Positions 11,660 through 23,572 of a DNA stretch of 64,000 nucleotides are shown here, in pieces (the first letter of the stretch is position 1; each line of letters starts with the position of its first letter). Position numbers and translations under genes: made by a program. This stretch comes from Aspergillus flavus (taxonomy: Eukaryota > Ascomycota > Eurotiomycetes > Eurotiales > Aspergillaceae). Below the pieces are notes generated by a model. It did no database searches. It saw nothing but the letters and a program-made list of their open reading frames with translations, and was not told the DNA's origin. Where the stretch lies: the NCBI RefSeq assembly GCF_009017415.1, contig NC_092405.1:3720001-3784000 (forward strand). The letters run 5' to 3'.

Positions 11660-11660
11660 C
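11608..11660 (+). repeat. CTTT repeat and long poly-T tract
   Basis: TTTC/TTTCT units pass into about 30 consecutive T residues. It would terminate RNA polymerase III, fitting the tRNA-like sequence just before it, and could equally be the reverse of a poly-A tail of a retroposed sequence. Confidence 0.6.
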
Positions 11661-12276
11661 TTCTGGACTTAGCGGTATTATCCAAAGTTCAATATGGCTC
11701 GGCGGTACGGTATCGCTAGAGCCAGAGTTGGTGTGGGCATCCCCTCACTTTCCCCATGTTGCACTACACGCTCTATAGCACTAACAGTGTAACAGTCGGT
11801 CTCGATCATTTCGTCAGTGAGATGCCGAAAGGCCGGTGTATAGCTGTGACTAGAATCATAAGCAAATTGCGAGCAATCTGTTCAATCGGAACTAAATAAT
11901 GTTCATTAAAGATCCACCTTACTATACTATATGTCCATCTCGCAGGGGATACGACCCTGCCCCTGGTTCGCAGCAATAGGTGGCTAGGGGATGAAAAATG
12001 TAGACTTTCGGATTGGTTATCGGACCGCCATGTTGATGTGCTGCACAGAATATCCTGGCAGATATGGGATAGCTTGACTTCGTGTATGTAATTAGACAGG
12101 TGGATACCCAGCACCCTCTGGTCCTTGACGCTTGGCGTACTCATTCTAGTCGCGAGGATAATGCTTCCTTTAATTGGTATTAGTTTTTCAGTTATTCATC
12201 GGAATGATTCTGATTCTGACTTGTAGAATCTCCAGTGCTCGCTCAACAAAGTTAGAATCTAAAGGACCTCTTGGGT
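11661..12276. other. Gap with one doubtful minus-strand frame
   Basis: An ATG-led minus-strand frame at 11806-12144 (112 aa) has no recognisable domain and is not supported by codon pattern or neighbours. Otherwise nothing is seen. Confidence 0.35.
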
Positions 12277-13828
12277 TCAGCTGGTTACCTTATACCCACA
12301 CGACCTTGCCGGAAAGTCAAGTAACTCAATAACGCGCCTGTCACCACATGCTTCAAGATACATACAAATCGCACGACATTCAAGCGTAACACGGGGGCCA
12401 ACCCACCATTCATCAACAGAAGTACACATTAGCGCTAACCAATATGACATGATGAGCAGAGCACGAGGCTCTTTAGCAGCGAGAAGATTCACGAAATCCG
12501 GTAGCAGCCGACCCATAAAGTTCGTTATACGAGACGCCCCGCATTTGTGTCGGGGAATGCGCAGCAAGGGGCAAAGCATACGGAGAGGCCAATGGTAGGG
12601 GTTTGTCTCTTCCGTCGTGGTGGCCGTAATATCGCATAGGTCCGCCAGTTCGGGATCGAGATCTTCCCGGCCCATGCGATGATCATCGGCATATTCGTAG
12701 TTGCTCGATTCCTGGAATGGTTCATTCCAGATGCTGTCGTCCATCCATGGTTTGGTGATCTCCAGGAGACAGCGAAGGCCACATTGAACAGAGAGCCAGT
12801 TCATGCTGATCGGGTCATCTGAGAAAACCCAGGAATCGAGCGGACTTGCCGTCTCGGCTGCGAAGGAGAACATTCCAAGCAGGATGCAGCTTGTGATGAG
12901 CATGTCCATGTTATCTCGGCCGATGGGTAGCTGAAGCTGTTGCCGGTATATCCGGGTGGCCTTGTGTCGAAAACGTGTGGCTGCTATGGTACGCGTTCGG
13001 TCCGATGGAAGGGCACAGGCCCAGTGGGTGCTCGCCACTGCCATTATAGAATACAGGAGGCACGGTTCCTTCACAACTGTAAGTCTTCGTACACTGTTTA
13101 TTGCCAAGCTTCATTTAGATATACCCCAAGCGCTAATTGGATAGTCCACTCCCTCATGACCTTCTTAATAGGAGCAAATGCAGACGAGTGCACTGATACC
13201 ATCTGAGAGAAATGTCCTAGCATAGCCAAGCCAAGCGATCCAAGAGACTGACATGGATCAGATGAGTAGAATCTCTCGTTACATGAACCAGACTGCAAGA
13301 TGTAATCGATATTAGCCGTCATTGCGCCGAACGCTAACGAGCCGTTGCATTGAAGTGAAGAACTCGAGATAGATGAATCCGTTGGGGGTCTCCTCTGCGC
13401 TACATTGCGCGGGAGTGCGAAATCACAGAGGGCACCGTGCATTCGGCAGCGCCTGCACTGTGGCTTTGCTTCATCACACTACCCAAGACATCAGCTTCAT
13501 AGGCTTTTTGCAGACGTCGACTCGTTACAGTGGGGCTTCGTACCTTAACCCTTCGACGCTTGCAATTCATACAGCCCGTCCTCGATTTTCGGTGTGTGCG
13601 TCGAGGTCTGAACATTTGCTCAGTTGAGCCAGATGCTGCCACCAGAGGCTCATTTGCCTGCTTTTCATGCAGTGAACTGCCTTTTCCTTGGAACCTGGGC
13701 CGAACTCTGAATGCCGAAAGATAGTTTCCATTACGCCAGCTATCATTAGAGCGTTTTATGGTTTCGTCCTGCCTGAGACCGATGGGTTGGGACTCCGGAG
13801 AGCACAGTGAATTTCCAGCTACCGTCAT
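12277..13828 (-). CDS. Zn2Cys6 transcription factor (sterol-uptake-control/UPC2-like)
   Basis: Model: exons 13828-13544, 13478-13125 and 13068-12277, giving 476 aa. Intron 1 (65 nt, GTACGA...GGGTAG) splits the zinc cluster. The joined sequence gives Cys86, 89, 96, 103, 106 and 113 with perfect C-x2-C-x6-C-x6-C-x2-C-x6-C spacing. Intron 2 is 56 nt, starts GTATAT and ends in AAG after a CTTAC branch site. This choice reads in frame through LALG-EPCLLYSIMAVAST, whereas the nearer TTACAG would bring a stop. The rest is the helical region typical of UPC2-like fungal regulators. A start at the internal Met at 13615, just before the zinc cluster, is also possible. The target genes are unknown. The nearest candidates are the flanking beta-lactamase-like and kinase-like genes. 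Confidence 0.85.
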
Positions 13829-14739
13829 TGCCTAACAAGAGGTGTGAAGGAGAAAAGCGGTCGTTCCAGTGAAGAATGTTAGAATACGAGGCTCATCAGT
13901 GCCTCAACGACGACTTTATAGGTTATCCTGGCTCCTAAACACGCTAATGCGTAACAGGAAATCCTGCCAAGGCTCGTATTGTTCTGGCCAATTACCATTC
14001 TTTGTTGGTTCGGGGCTATCGGGAGCTCCATCTTCTCAGGGTCCAACACGAGGTTTAGTGCAGCGTTACTTCCGTACATAAATGATCCACATTCGCTTTT
14101 TGAGTGTGAGTGGAACGCTTGGGCAATGCCTTGCGCACCCCAGGTGAGGCTAAATTACAACGGTGACTGCTAAACGCTAACACGAGCGCTGAAGTGTGAC
14201 ATTACCGACCAGAAGGATGAAGCTTTCTCAGGTAGGAGATGCTTGTCAACATCCACTCGGTTTGCAATCATGGCTATGGTTTCATTTCAGAGAATATTGA
14301 TTCCATGAATACATCAGTTGGCTCCCTGAGGCAGAAACATGACCCTGAATCAGTCCACAGGGTCCAGGGGCAGATCAGGTCCACTCTATGCTATTCAAGA
14401 GTAACGAGGATATCCGCGCACCCAAGCTCAGCAGCCCCATTATTTCCGGCTAGCAGCCATTTGGTCTGTTGACTCTGTCCAAGAGGGAATGAATCATCAA
14501 CCGCCCAAGTGTAGTCCAAAGTCCATTTACCAAGTGGTTCGACAGGACAAGCGAGACTCAACCCACAGACTAACTCATCTGCAACATGTACCCACCCCGG
14601 AAGCAATGTACCCTGAGAATAAAATGATTTGCTTTTCTACGGATTATCTACCACGGCTCCATATCTGTATGCATTCTACATGATAAAAAGCAACCATTCC
14701 CCGCCGCAAACTATTTTAACTACGGTGACGAGATCCATC
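13829..14739. other. Intergenic gap
   Basis: Upstream of the regulator and downstream of the beta-lactamase-like gene. Short open frames on both strands show no domain. Confidence 0.4.
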
Positions 14740-16424
14740 TCAGCTGCTGAGGGCCTTGGTATGTTCACTCTCCAGTTTACGGAACTTCACAGGGTCCACT
14801 CTAGCCCCCAAGTCAGGTGCAGGCACTTCACACGAATCACCCTGCAGGTCCCACTCCAGGTGCGATATCTTACCCTCGCTGTTACGAACAAAAGACAGTA
14901 ACAGTCTTGGCGGTTTCAGGAAATTCACCATCCCCTTGCTAGCCGCGTCGTTTCTCGAACTTGGCATGAAAGTCCAGGTGTATAGTGGTAATGCCGTAGC
15001 TTCACTGTTTGACCAGGAGGAGAATTGATGTTGAATGAAAGCAGCTCGGTATCGGTTCCAGTATTAGCACTTTGATCCAGTGTCTTCGCCACCCGAATAG
15101 TAATATCGAAAACCGTATAAAAATATAGCCCACTGAAGTCCTCGGGTGGTGGGCATGGGGTATTGTCTACTCGCTTTCTCACCCACTCCAGTTTAGCGTT
15201 ATGTGCCGCCTGGATTGCATACTCCTCAAAATTTACCCGAGGCCACATGCTGAATAGCTCCTGACACAAAGCCTGCGCGATAAGATCGGCCGGGTCGCCA
15301 TTGGCACCGTTGCAGTTGGACATAACTATTACTGCACTTCGTGTTTCTGGGAAGGTATAGAATGCGCTCAGGCAGGCCCCAAATTGTCTCCAATGGGCTA
15401 TTGCTAGCCGAGGTGGTCCGTCTTGGTTTATCAACGGTGGTTCCGGGAGTAAAGAAAAGTTAGGCCCTCTGCATGAAAGGTACTTCGATGGAAGCATATG
15501 TCGGAACCAGCCAAGACCGTAAGAATCCTCATATCTATTTTCCGCAAGGACGATCGGTCGATGAGCGCACCTGGTCATTTTTACCTGGCGCAAGGGGTTG
15601 GAATGCTGTGGGATGGGTGATTCCTCCTCTACTTCCATGACAGCAGTGGCCAAGACCAACATATCCTGTACTGTACTTCTCAGGTATCCAGAAGCGCCCT
15701 GAATCGATCCATCCTTCAGGCCCGGAGAGTCCATGAATAATGGCGGCGCATCATTCAATATAGAATATCCTCGCGCTTTGTTCCTATCGTCGCTGTACTC
15801 ATCATTCCGACTAAATATTCTTGTCATTCCAAGAGGTTCAAGGATTCTCTCCCGCATGACCAGACCAGATCGTTTGCCACATAGCCTTGAGATAACTGTG
15901 CCAACAACATCCAAACGGAAATTATTATACAGCCAATGAGTGCGGAAATCATACGCCGTTGGCAGGTTAGCTGCCTTCTTCACGCCACTGGACCCAGGAC
16001 CCAAGAACTCATCGAAGAATCCAACCCCGACGCAGCCCAATGGAGCAAGTCCTGTGCCATGGGAGCACAAGTCTAGCAAAGTGGTGCGTTTCCCGACCTC
16101 AGGGTCATGTACTGTTTGAAACTCCGATATATACTTGGAGACGGGGTCCTCCCATGACAAAACACCATCATCAACAAGTATCCCACGGAGGGCTGTGATA
16201 AAGGGCTTGGTATTCGATGCGATGAGGCAGATGGTACTGCCATTTGCTGTTATGCTTTCCTTTATGTTGGTGAATCCTTCTGCATAGGAGAATATGACCC
16301 CACCATGATAAAGGACTCCACACGAGACTGAAGGGGCCGCAGTTCCTTTTCGAATTATGCCAATCGTGGTACGCAGATTGTCTGAGCGAGACCGAAATCG
16401 AGCGGCAGTACCTTTCGCTGCCAT
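14740..16424 (-). pseudogene. Beta-lactamase-like serine hydrolase, one-base frameshift near the C-terminus
   Basis: Start taken at ATG 16424; an ATG at 16496 is also possible, and the longer open frame begins with a non-ATG codon. The protein belongs to the class-C beta-lactamase/transpeptidase family (PF00144). It has the nucleophile motif SNTK (SxxK) in CLIASNTKPF, the Tyr motif YNN in HWLYNNFRLD, and the usual large hydrolase domain followed by a beta-barrel-like C-terminal domain. After VKLRHYHY (about 14985) the frame runs off into an unrelated tail ending at 14925. The family-like continuation, containing RLLLSFVRNSEGKISHLEWD, lies in another frame ending at 14740. One missing base near 14975-14985 explains it, and no sensible intron repairs it. 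It is either a recent pseudogene or a sequence error. The substrate is unknown; such proteins often hydrolyse or transfer acyl groups. Confidence 0.75.
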
Positions 16425-17243
16425 TGTGCAAGATGGCTTGAGCCGCGCAGGTAAGCAATGGATAAATGTCAACCAAGTAAAGGAGTTACTGCTCATAATT
16501 CTGATGTCTGCTAAGTAGAGAATGGTTGAAAGAAATCCAATGAACGAGAATTCCTTGCGGCTGCAGGTGAACGACCTATAGGATGATGTCTCAGCCAACG
16601 TGCTGACCTTAGGGTTTCACATCAGTTAGCTGTGGTACAGTAAGGTAGGTATGTACAATGAAATCCAAACCTGCCCAACCTCCTTGCTCTCAACACCATA
16701 CTACGTATACGTCGATTGAATTATATGCAGGTGAAGCATGAGCTATTGTTAATCTGCTCTTCACGAAATCCTGAGCAGGATCGCCGAGTATCCGAATCAG
16801 CCCTGTATTTAGGACTTTCCTCATTTCGAATCCAACGAATTCTGCTACATGACCTGGGAGTCCTTACCCCGCAAGAGCCCAGGCCGAAGCAATGCTGCAA
16901 GCGCGGCCTGCTCTTTGTTGTACGCTCCTTTGCGCTTCACAACATGACTATCTCTTCCAATCCAGTGCCGAGTAGGTGGCGGCGAGTTTACTTCTGTATC
17001 ACTACAGCAAGCCAATGCGGCCAGTCTGTATTTATTCATTTTCCTATATTTTCTTAGTAAGATGCCGCTGAAGTTCTTTCACTGCTTAACTAGCCGCCTT
17101 CAATTAGTCCGTAGTAAATCTAATTCTAATTAGCTTAGTAGTTTAAAGTTATATAGCTCTATTTTTAGACCAATTATAGTAAGGAGAAAACTCTAAGTAT
17201 ACTACTACACAGGCAGCTGACTATACAGAGTCACTAGATAGAC

Positions 17244-17279
17244 TAAGTAGTTTAAGTAGTTTAAGTAGTTTAAGTAGAC
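17244..17279 (+). repeat. 9-bp tandem repeat AAGTAGTTT, about four copies
   Basis: AAGTAGTTT is repeated head to tail inside the AT-rich stretch. It is a simple minisatellite-like run with no coding capacity. Confidence 0.75.
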
Positions 17280-17303
17280 TGTAGACTTCTATATAGTAAG
17301 CTA

Positions 17304-17317
17304 TTCTGCCGGCAGAA
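17304..17317. repeat. Perfect palindrome TTCTGCCGGCAGAA
   Basis: A 14-bp perfect inverted repeat centred on GCCGGC in otherwise AT-rich DNA. It may be chance, a protein-binding site, or the relic of an element terminus. Confidence 0.5.
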
Positions 17318-17494
17318 AATGATATAAAATTAAAATAAATTAATATAGAGTGGCCGTAATGGCTTGCCGTAGTATCACGTCTCACTCGCATAGCCATCTA
17401 GGTATTTCAAAAAATCAGCAATACAGGGACCACTAGGAACTAAAACAAAGTACATGACATTGTTGACATCCGTATACTAAAATAGCAAACTAAA

Positions 17495-19124
17495 TTACAA
17501 GGCCTCATTGATCTTCCGTTTTCTTCCTCTGTTCTCATCTTCATTCGTAGGATACATATATACATCTCTCTCTTTCAGATGTTGCGCCATCCATTTCCAG
17601 AGACGCTTATCAGCAACGAAATCTCGATTGATTTCTTTCATCACTGTGAGATGTTGTGATAACGTGAATCGTTCATGACCAACACACGAGAAATAGTTCT
17701 TTTCGTCCTTACTGGGGCCTTCCCCGTCTATCTCATAAGCCAAAAGTATTCTCTCAAATTCTTTGAACTCCTCTCGATCTCTCAGTTTGCGAATATAAGG
17801 AGGGACTTCCTGGCTAATGCATGAACGCATGAATTCGGAGAAGTAAACATGATCTTGGAGCCCGTCTAAATTAACCAGACGGACGAATGTCCAGAAGATG
17901 CTACTGTCTGAGAAATGGAGATCCTTCTCGCCATCGTACCCCTTAGCAGCAATAAAGCCCTCGGCGAAATGCTTCGTAAGGCATGGCTGAATGCGATCAC
18001 GGGGATGGGGTAGGCCAGGACAGACGAGAAGCATGGATGGTGGAACAGAGGACGCAAAAGCCCAGTCGATAATGCATGTTATATTAAGTTCGTCATCGAC
18101 AAATATATTTTGGCAGCTGAGATCCGGATGGCACAACGGAAAGCCGTCACATTTGATGTCGTTGTCCTTTTCAACCAGTAAAGGCACATTGTCCTCGAGA
18201 GACATCCCTACTAGGGCATAATCAAGCCTGTTCTGTGTACTTTCGGTTTTTAATCCTATAACGACATAATCATTCCATCGATCTGTGGCGGTCCTATATT
18301 CTTGGAAGTTGTCGTACTCTTGTGGAACAGGCACTGGGCCATGGAAGAGATGATGTCCCATAGGAAGTTCTTTCGCGTGAGCGAAGAGCGCACGTATTAA
18401 GGCCACATAAAAAGACTTGGCGTCAGTGAAAGGTCCCCGCGGGATATCCTGCTCGTCAAACTCATCTCGACCCTGCCAGACTAAGGAGGGGTAAAGGCAT
18501 TTCTCTATTACGAATTCTCCATTTTTCAGAAAGAGAGAACCAACTTTATCAAAACGCACGTTGGACAAATGCGCCTGGATTTCTCCCAGTTGCTTCACAA
18601 TCTTTGCCTTTTGAGAAAAGGTTAAAACTGCTGGATCCTGTTCACAGTCCGGGCCAGTTGAGTGAATCTTATCGTCGTCCCACTTGTAGGTGCTAAGAGG
18701 CACACCTGTGGCCTTGCCCATCAAGATATACGGAATCCCAATATCATTTTTGCCGGTTGAACTGATCAAGTTAGCGAGGAAAGGAGTTTCAATGTACCAG
18801 ATAACCTCACCAGTATGAAAATACTCTTGGGATAGGTATACAACCGATCTTTGCAAGGTATTCAAGTGTTGCCACTTCACTCAAAAGTGCTTCGGTCGCA
18901 GTACGCGCTTCTAGACCGAAAGCTTTCCGCGGTGACCGGAAAACCCATTCAACCCCGTCCTCAAAGACAACGAAGATGGCCCAGTTTAAACTGCCACTCT
19001 TTGGACGTTGTGATTCGTCACAAGTACAATTCTTTTGTCGGATAGCCCTTGCGATCGACAAAAGCGCTGTAAGGTCAAAAGATGCATGAGCATATATATT
19101 CGCTTCTGGTTGCTTGTTGGTCAT
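17495..19124 (-). CDS. APH-family kinase-like protein, two exons
   Basis: Exons 19124-18811 and 18761-17495 are joined by a 49-nt intron (GTGAGG...GATCAG, branch GCTAAC) and give 526 aa. The open frame extends upstream of ATG 19124 only through a GTG codon, so this ATG is chosen. The protein belongs to the fungal APH/kinase-like phosphotransferase family. VEWVFRSPRK is the N-lobe strand. The segment IGIPYILMGKATG follows the splice. HPDLSCQNIFVDD holds the catalytic Asp. IIDWAFASSVPPS is the metal-binding region, with Ala in place of the usual Glu after IDW. It is longer than the gene at 6332-7714 and clearly divergent from it. The substrate is unknown. Convergent or diverging neighbours give no operon-like hint. 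Confidence 0.85.
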
Positions 19125-21752
19125 TGTAACATATGGCCCTCGGATCTGTACGGTCGGTTGGAACACAAACGAGAATCAGGGATGATAAAGCTTGTGCGAG
19201 TGGTCAATTTAGTATAGAAAGACCCCAAGAAAATGGATGCAAGCAATTAGTCTCTAATCATACCATTGTGGACCGAGACAAGGCATGTATCAATGAACCG
19301 CAAATAGGGCTTTCACGTCGCAGGTAGACAAATATGCCTGAAAGTGAAAAGGGACTACTGTGTAGCAAAGAACCGCTATTCATGAGGCTACTATTTCGAA
19401 AGGGAGAAAGACTGGTTGGTTACATTGTGTGGCAAAATGTAGACGACGACACGAAGAAAAGTAAGTGATCAAAGCAAGGGGGTTGTATAAGAATCACGTG
19501 GCTTGATAGGGGGGTTTTGTCATGTTTGTCCTAAATTATCAGCTACACATCACGCATACTGTAAGCGGTCTTTTCACCAAGTACTAACAAGACTTTGTCC
19601 TATACATACAACAACACTCCAGTCCCTTCATTTAAGGGATGTGTAGCTCCCAATCAAGCGAGTACATGGCTGGGAAATCAGCGTATATACTCGAAGAACT
19701 TGGTCAATTATTGATGGTCTTGAAAGGATTCGAGAAAGAGAGATTTTACGACAGCTTACATCTAACAAGGTTCTACCCGATGTGAACATGTTAAAATGTT
19801 CAAGAGTTATCTAAAATCAGCTGAATGTCACGAGACAAATGATTTTATCCCAAAGCTACACTGGGACTAGATAACTATAATAAACTGCCAAACCCGACTC
19901 CAAGCTAACAGGCCGAAACACGTAGACGTTAGGCACCTTGAGATCTCTAACGTATATCACCGGAAAATATGTTCAATATTTTATCGTACAATCTGTTACG
20001 ATAACGCAAATGGCAAGCAGTGTCAGAACTTCGAAGGAAAAAGTAGTCGTGGAGCTCTCCGCTTTCTTTCAAGAATCAACCGCGCTAAGCTACAACTTCG
20101 AATCAGTAAGAGAACCTAGATTATTTTCTTGTGGGACAGTCGCTTACCGAGAGCCCCACTGGTAAACCATTTCTCTGAGTGCACGCGAGTCAAACCATTT
20201 CCGCATAGACCAACACACAGCTGAGAAGCGTGAGATAAGCAGCTAATAGGATACTCCACTGAAGTCAATAAATCATCACTATCGTAGGACTCAAATGAGT
20301 CATATCAGCCCAATTTCAAATTACGGTCAAGAAGCTCATTTGCTTGAGCATTTCACGGCATTTGAAATAATGTTGAGTTGTGAAGCTAGAATGGTTCTAG
20401 AACGGGTTTAACATCGGGAAGCGATAAAGTTTTTCGAGTGGGCCAAGCTTAGCCGTACCGAGAGCACAGGCCACTCACGGCTTGCCGATCGTGCATGTGA
20501 GCCCTAGAAAATGCATCCATGGGCAGTCCAAATCTTCCGACTCACAGGGCACCAATCGGCATTTCGGGATATTGATCACATCAAGCGTAACGGTAAACAA
20601 GATTCTCAGTGTGTGTATCCTGTGTGAGCGACTACAATATATTCTAACAGGCGTTATATGAGCGATTTTGAACTATGTGAATTACATTATACAAAGTATA
20701 TATTTGCGTCAAGTGGTAGGCATGCTTCCGAAGAACACCCGAAAGGAAAAAAAAAAAAAAAAAAAAACCAAAACGGCGACTGCGGAGTGTTTCCGATACT
20801 TAGAAATTAGAACGCTGGTTTTTCCACCAGGGTCCGGGTGCGTTCCCCCTCCACAACCGCGATTAAAATGTGTAGAGGGTCTCTCGCTGACTTTCCCCGC
20901 AGTGGGGAGAGAAACTACTTGAATAGAAAATGTGAAATTCCCGGCTTCTTCTAGCTAGCCTCTACTTTGATACTAACTACGGGATCAATAGACCATGTTC
21001 AAAAATCCGTGCTCGAGAGCACAATGTTTTGCGGATTCAATTCTAGCAACCGAATGAAGTGATAGGGTAAGAAGACGTATATGCGGTAGTTCGTTATGGC
21101 CAAGTTCCATATAGTATTCCGTTCTATAACTGCGTAAGCTGTACAAAGGAATGTGTATCGATGACTTAATCGTGAATTGATAACGTAGTGGCCGTTGAAA
21201 GCCAATGCGATCCGAACACAAAGTGAAGGAGTCAGCTGGTCGTCAGTGTCCCCTGGTCTCGATTTCCAAAAAGACCAGGAACCAACGTCTCGGCAATAAA
21301 ATTCTGACGAAGTTGGCGCCTTCGTGGGTAACACGGGATCTTGCTTGTCCACTGAGCGTTCCAGGAACTGAGCTTTCTTGTGATCACGTACTTTTTGTAG
21401 CGAGAAGGGGTGGCAAATGAAATGTGCTGCACTAAGACAATCACACATTTCAGATTAGATAGCAATAGTCGGTGTAACAGAGATAATAGGCGATCACTGT
21501 GTTGGCCTCAAACCCACTTGACAATGATCAATAGAAACTGGCTGATCAATCGGCAGTTCTATTTCCTGGTTTCGAGAAGACCTTCCAAAGCCCGACTGAA
21601 GTCTGGGTTGCGATAAAACTTTGTATGCTCCGTCTAGTATACCCACTTTTTTATTAAGCTGCTTGAAAATTCTGAATTTTAAAAGGCCTCTCTGCTCGTC
21701 CTTTTGATTTTTGTTCAGTGAAACCAAAGATTTTTTTCTCACTAGACATATT
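19125..21752. other. Gene-free gap of about 2.6 kb
   Basis: No supportable gene. A run of about 18 A residues lies at 20749-20767. Minus-strand frames at 20985-21465 overlap each other without domains. The final part is the MFS promoter. Confidence 0.4.
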
Positions 21753-23572
21753 ATGATTAAGATTGACTTCGGCTTTCGAAGCCGTAGCCAGGATGGTGAG
21801 GGTGAGGGCTGGTTTGGCAAACTGCCGCAGTTCACTGTGATCTCCCGCCCGGGGTCGTCGTTAGGGCACAGCACCCCTTCGTCCGGACTGGCAACCCCGA
21901 CCGAAGAAAAAGGCCTCACCACGTTACAACCTTGCCCGGAAATTGGTCGACTGGCCTCCTGGAGAGGTGCTTTGATCTTGCTGGTGACTTCCGGCTCCCA
22001 ATTTCTTGATAATGTTTTCATGACCAGTTCGAACATCGCGCTATCCTCTATTCAGGAAGAATTCGGAGTTTCCAGTACCGAGTTACAATGGATGATTTCT
22101 GCATACACTTTGACATTTGGTGGGTTTCTGCTACTCGCAGGTGTGCTCTCTGATCGGTAAGCCTCGTTTATCATATTATTTGGAAGGTGGTTCTAATGCG
22201 CGACAGATATGGGAGAAAAATGATTCTGTGCCTCGGCCTCTTCTGGCTGTCCGTCTGGACACTCGCTATTGGATTTGGCCAGTCATTTATCCAGCTTGCC
22301 GTCTTCCGTGGTATCCAGGGAATCGGCGCTGCATTGACTGTTCCATCGGCGATCGGAATCATCAGTTCCTACTTCACTGGTGTTGACCGCACTCGGGGAT
22401 TGTCTATCTACGCAGCATCTGGGACACTGGGATTCTGCGTCGGCCTCATCTTCGGTGGTTTCCTCACCTCATCGCTGGGCTGGCGATATATTTTCTATTT
22501 AATTGTCACCATCACAGGCTCCATCGGGGTCCTAGGCGCCATCGTCCTCCCCAAAGACGACTTGGCTGGGAAGGAAAAGCCCAAGATGGATTACTTTGGA
22601 GCCCTGCTGTCTACAGCTGGCCTCATCCTGCTTCAATTTGTGCTTTCAAGTGGGGGTGATTACGGCTGGGGCACCCCATTCATCATCGTTCTGCTCATTC
22701 TCGCGGTCGCCCTTCTGGTCGCTTTTACCTTCCTTGAATGGTACATTTCCTATCCGATCATGCCCTTAGATCTGTGGAAAATCCCCAATTTCGCAGGTCT
22801 TTGGATTGCAGGATTTAGTAAGTTTTCCCAAAGGCCAATGACCTCGGTCACTGCTAACAATGATTAAGCCTGCTACGGCAGCTATCAAAATGTCATCTAC
22901 TACATTGTCCTGATGGCACAACAGGTGGACAATCTGTCCGCCGGCGAGACAGCCCTTCGGTTCTTGCCTATGGGCGTCATTGGATTCATTGCCTCCATGG
23001 GAACAGGAAAGGCTCTCGAATATGTGAACGGGAAATACACTCTTATTGCCGGGCTGGTCCTGACGGTGTTAGCCCCCGTTCCAAGTGCATTGACCGCGAC
23101 AGACTCAGAGCCAGACTTGTACGTACCCCAAAGACCTCCCACTACAATGAAAGCCACTAACAATGACAGCTGGGTTAATGTTCTTCCTACATCCCTTATC
23201 AGTATTACAGCCGTATCGCTCATCTTCGTGACAACGAGCACCACAATCCTGACAACAGTCCCAGTTAACGTCAAGAGTTTATGTGGTGGAATGGTAAGCC
23301 CTCTGCTTCATCTCCCTATCCAACAATAATACTAACTCACACCCCAGCTAAACACAGCCTTTCAAATCGGCTCTGGTGTCGCCCTTGCCATCTCTGCCGC
23401 AGTCACAGAAGCAGTCGATATAAAAAAAGGTCACGGCCTTGCCCAGCAGTATTCCACCGGTCTATGGTGCTCTGCCGGACTAGCAGCTCTAGGTCTCGTC
23501 ATTGCGATGATCTCCGTTCGCAGACGAGGCATCGGACCGGGCGATAGGAACGATACGCTAGTTGCGATTTAA
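21753..23572 (+). CDS. MFS transporter, DHA2-like (14-TM drug:H+ antiporter type)
   Basis: Five exons: 21753-22156, 22207-22817, 22869-23118, 23170-23293 and 23348-23572. Introns are 50, 51, 51, 51 and 54 nt long except that there are only four: 50, 51, 51 and 54. Each has a CTAAC/CTAAT-type branch site, and phases agree, giving 537 aa. A cytosolic Ser/Pro-rich N-terminus of about 65 aa is followed by the first helix (GALILLVTSGSQFLDNV). The loop signature GVLSDRYGRK spans intron 1, and RGIQGIGAALTVPSA is the motif-C-like helix region. About 14 hydrophobic helices place it with DHA2-type exporters of fungal metabolites or drugs. The ATG at 21753 is preferred because upstream extension needs a TTG. 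No metabolite gene is immediately linked; the MDR reductase downstream is convergent. Confidence 0.9.

Larger units (their letters stand above)
16425..17494. other. AT-rich gap with short tandem repeat and palindrome
   Basis: From about 17090 to 17350 the sequence is strongly AT-rich with many TAG/TTA words, as in RIP-mutated DNA. It includes the tandem repeat and the palindrome listed separately. No gene was recognised. Confidence 0.45.

Noticed and set aside
11806..12144. 112-aa ATG-led minus-strand frame
   Set aside because: No domain, no signal peptide and no supporting neighbour; could be chance.
13069..13124. Suspected frameshift in the Zn2Cys6 regulator
   Set aside because: A 56-nt intron with a CTTAC branch and AAG acceptor joins the two frames and restores the family sequence.
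20749..20767. Run of about 18 A residues as a retroposon tail
   Set aside because: No retroposed gene or target-site duplication seen beside it.
21494..22036. Long minus-strand open frame (180 aa) opposite the MFS transporter start
   Set aside because: It overlaps the well-supported first MFS exon on the other strand and shows no domain.
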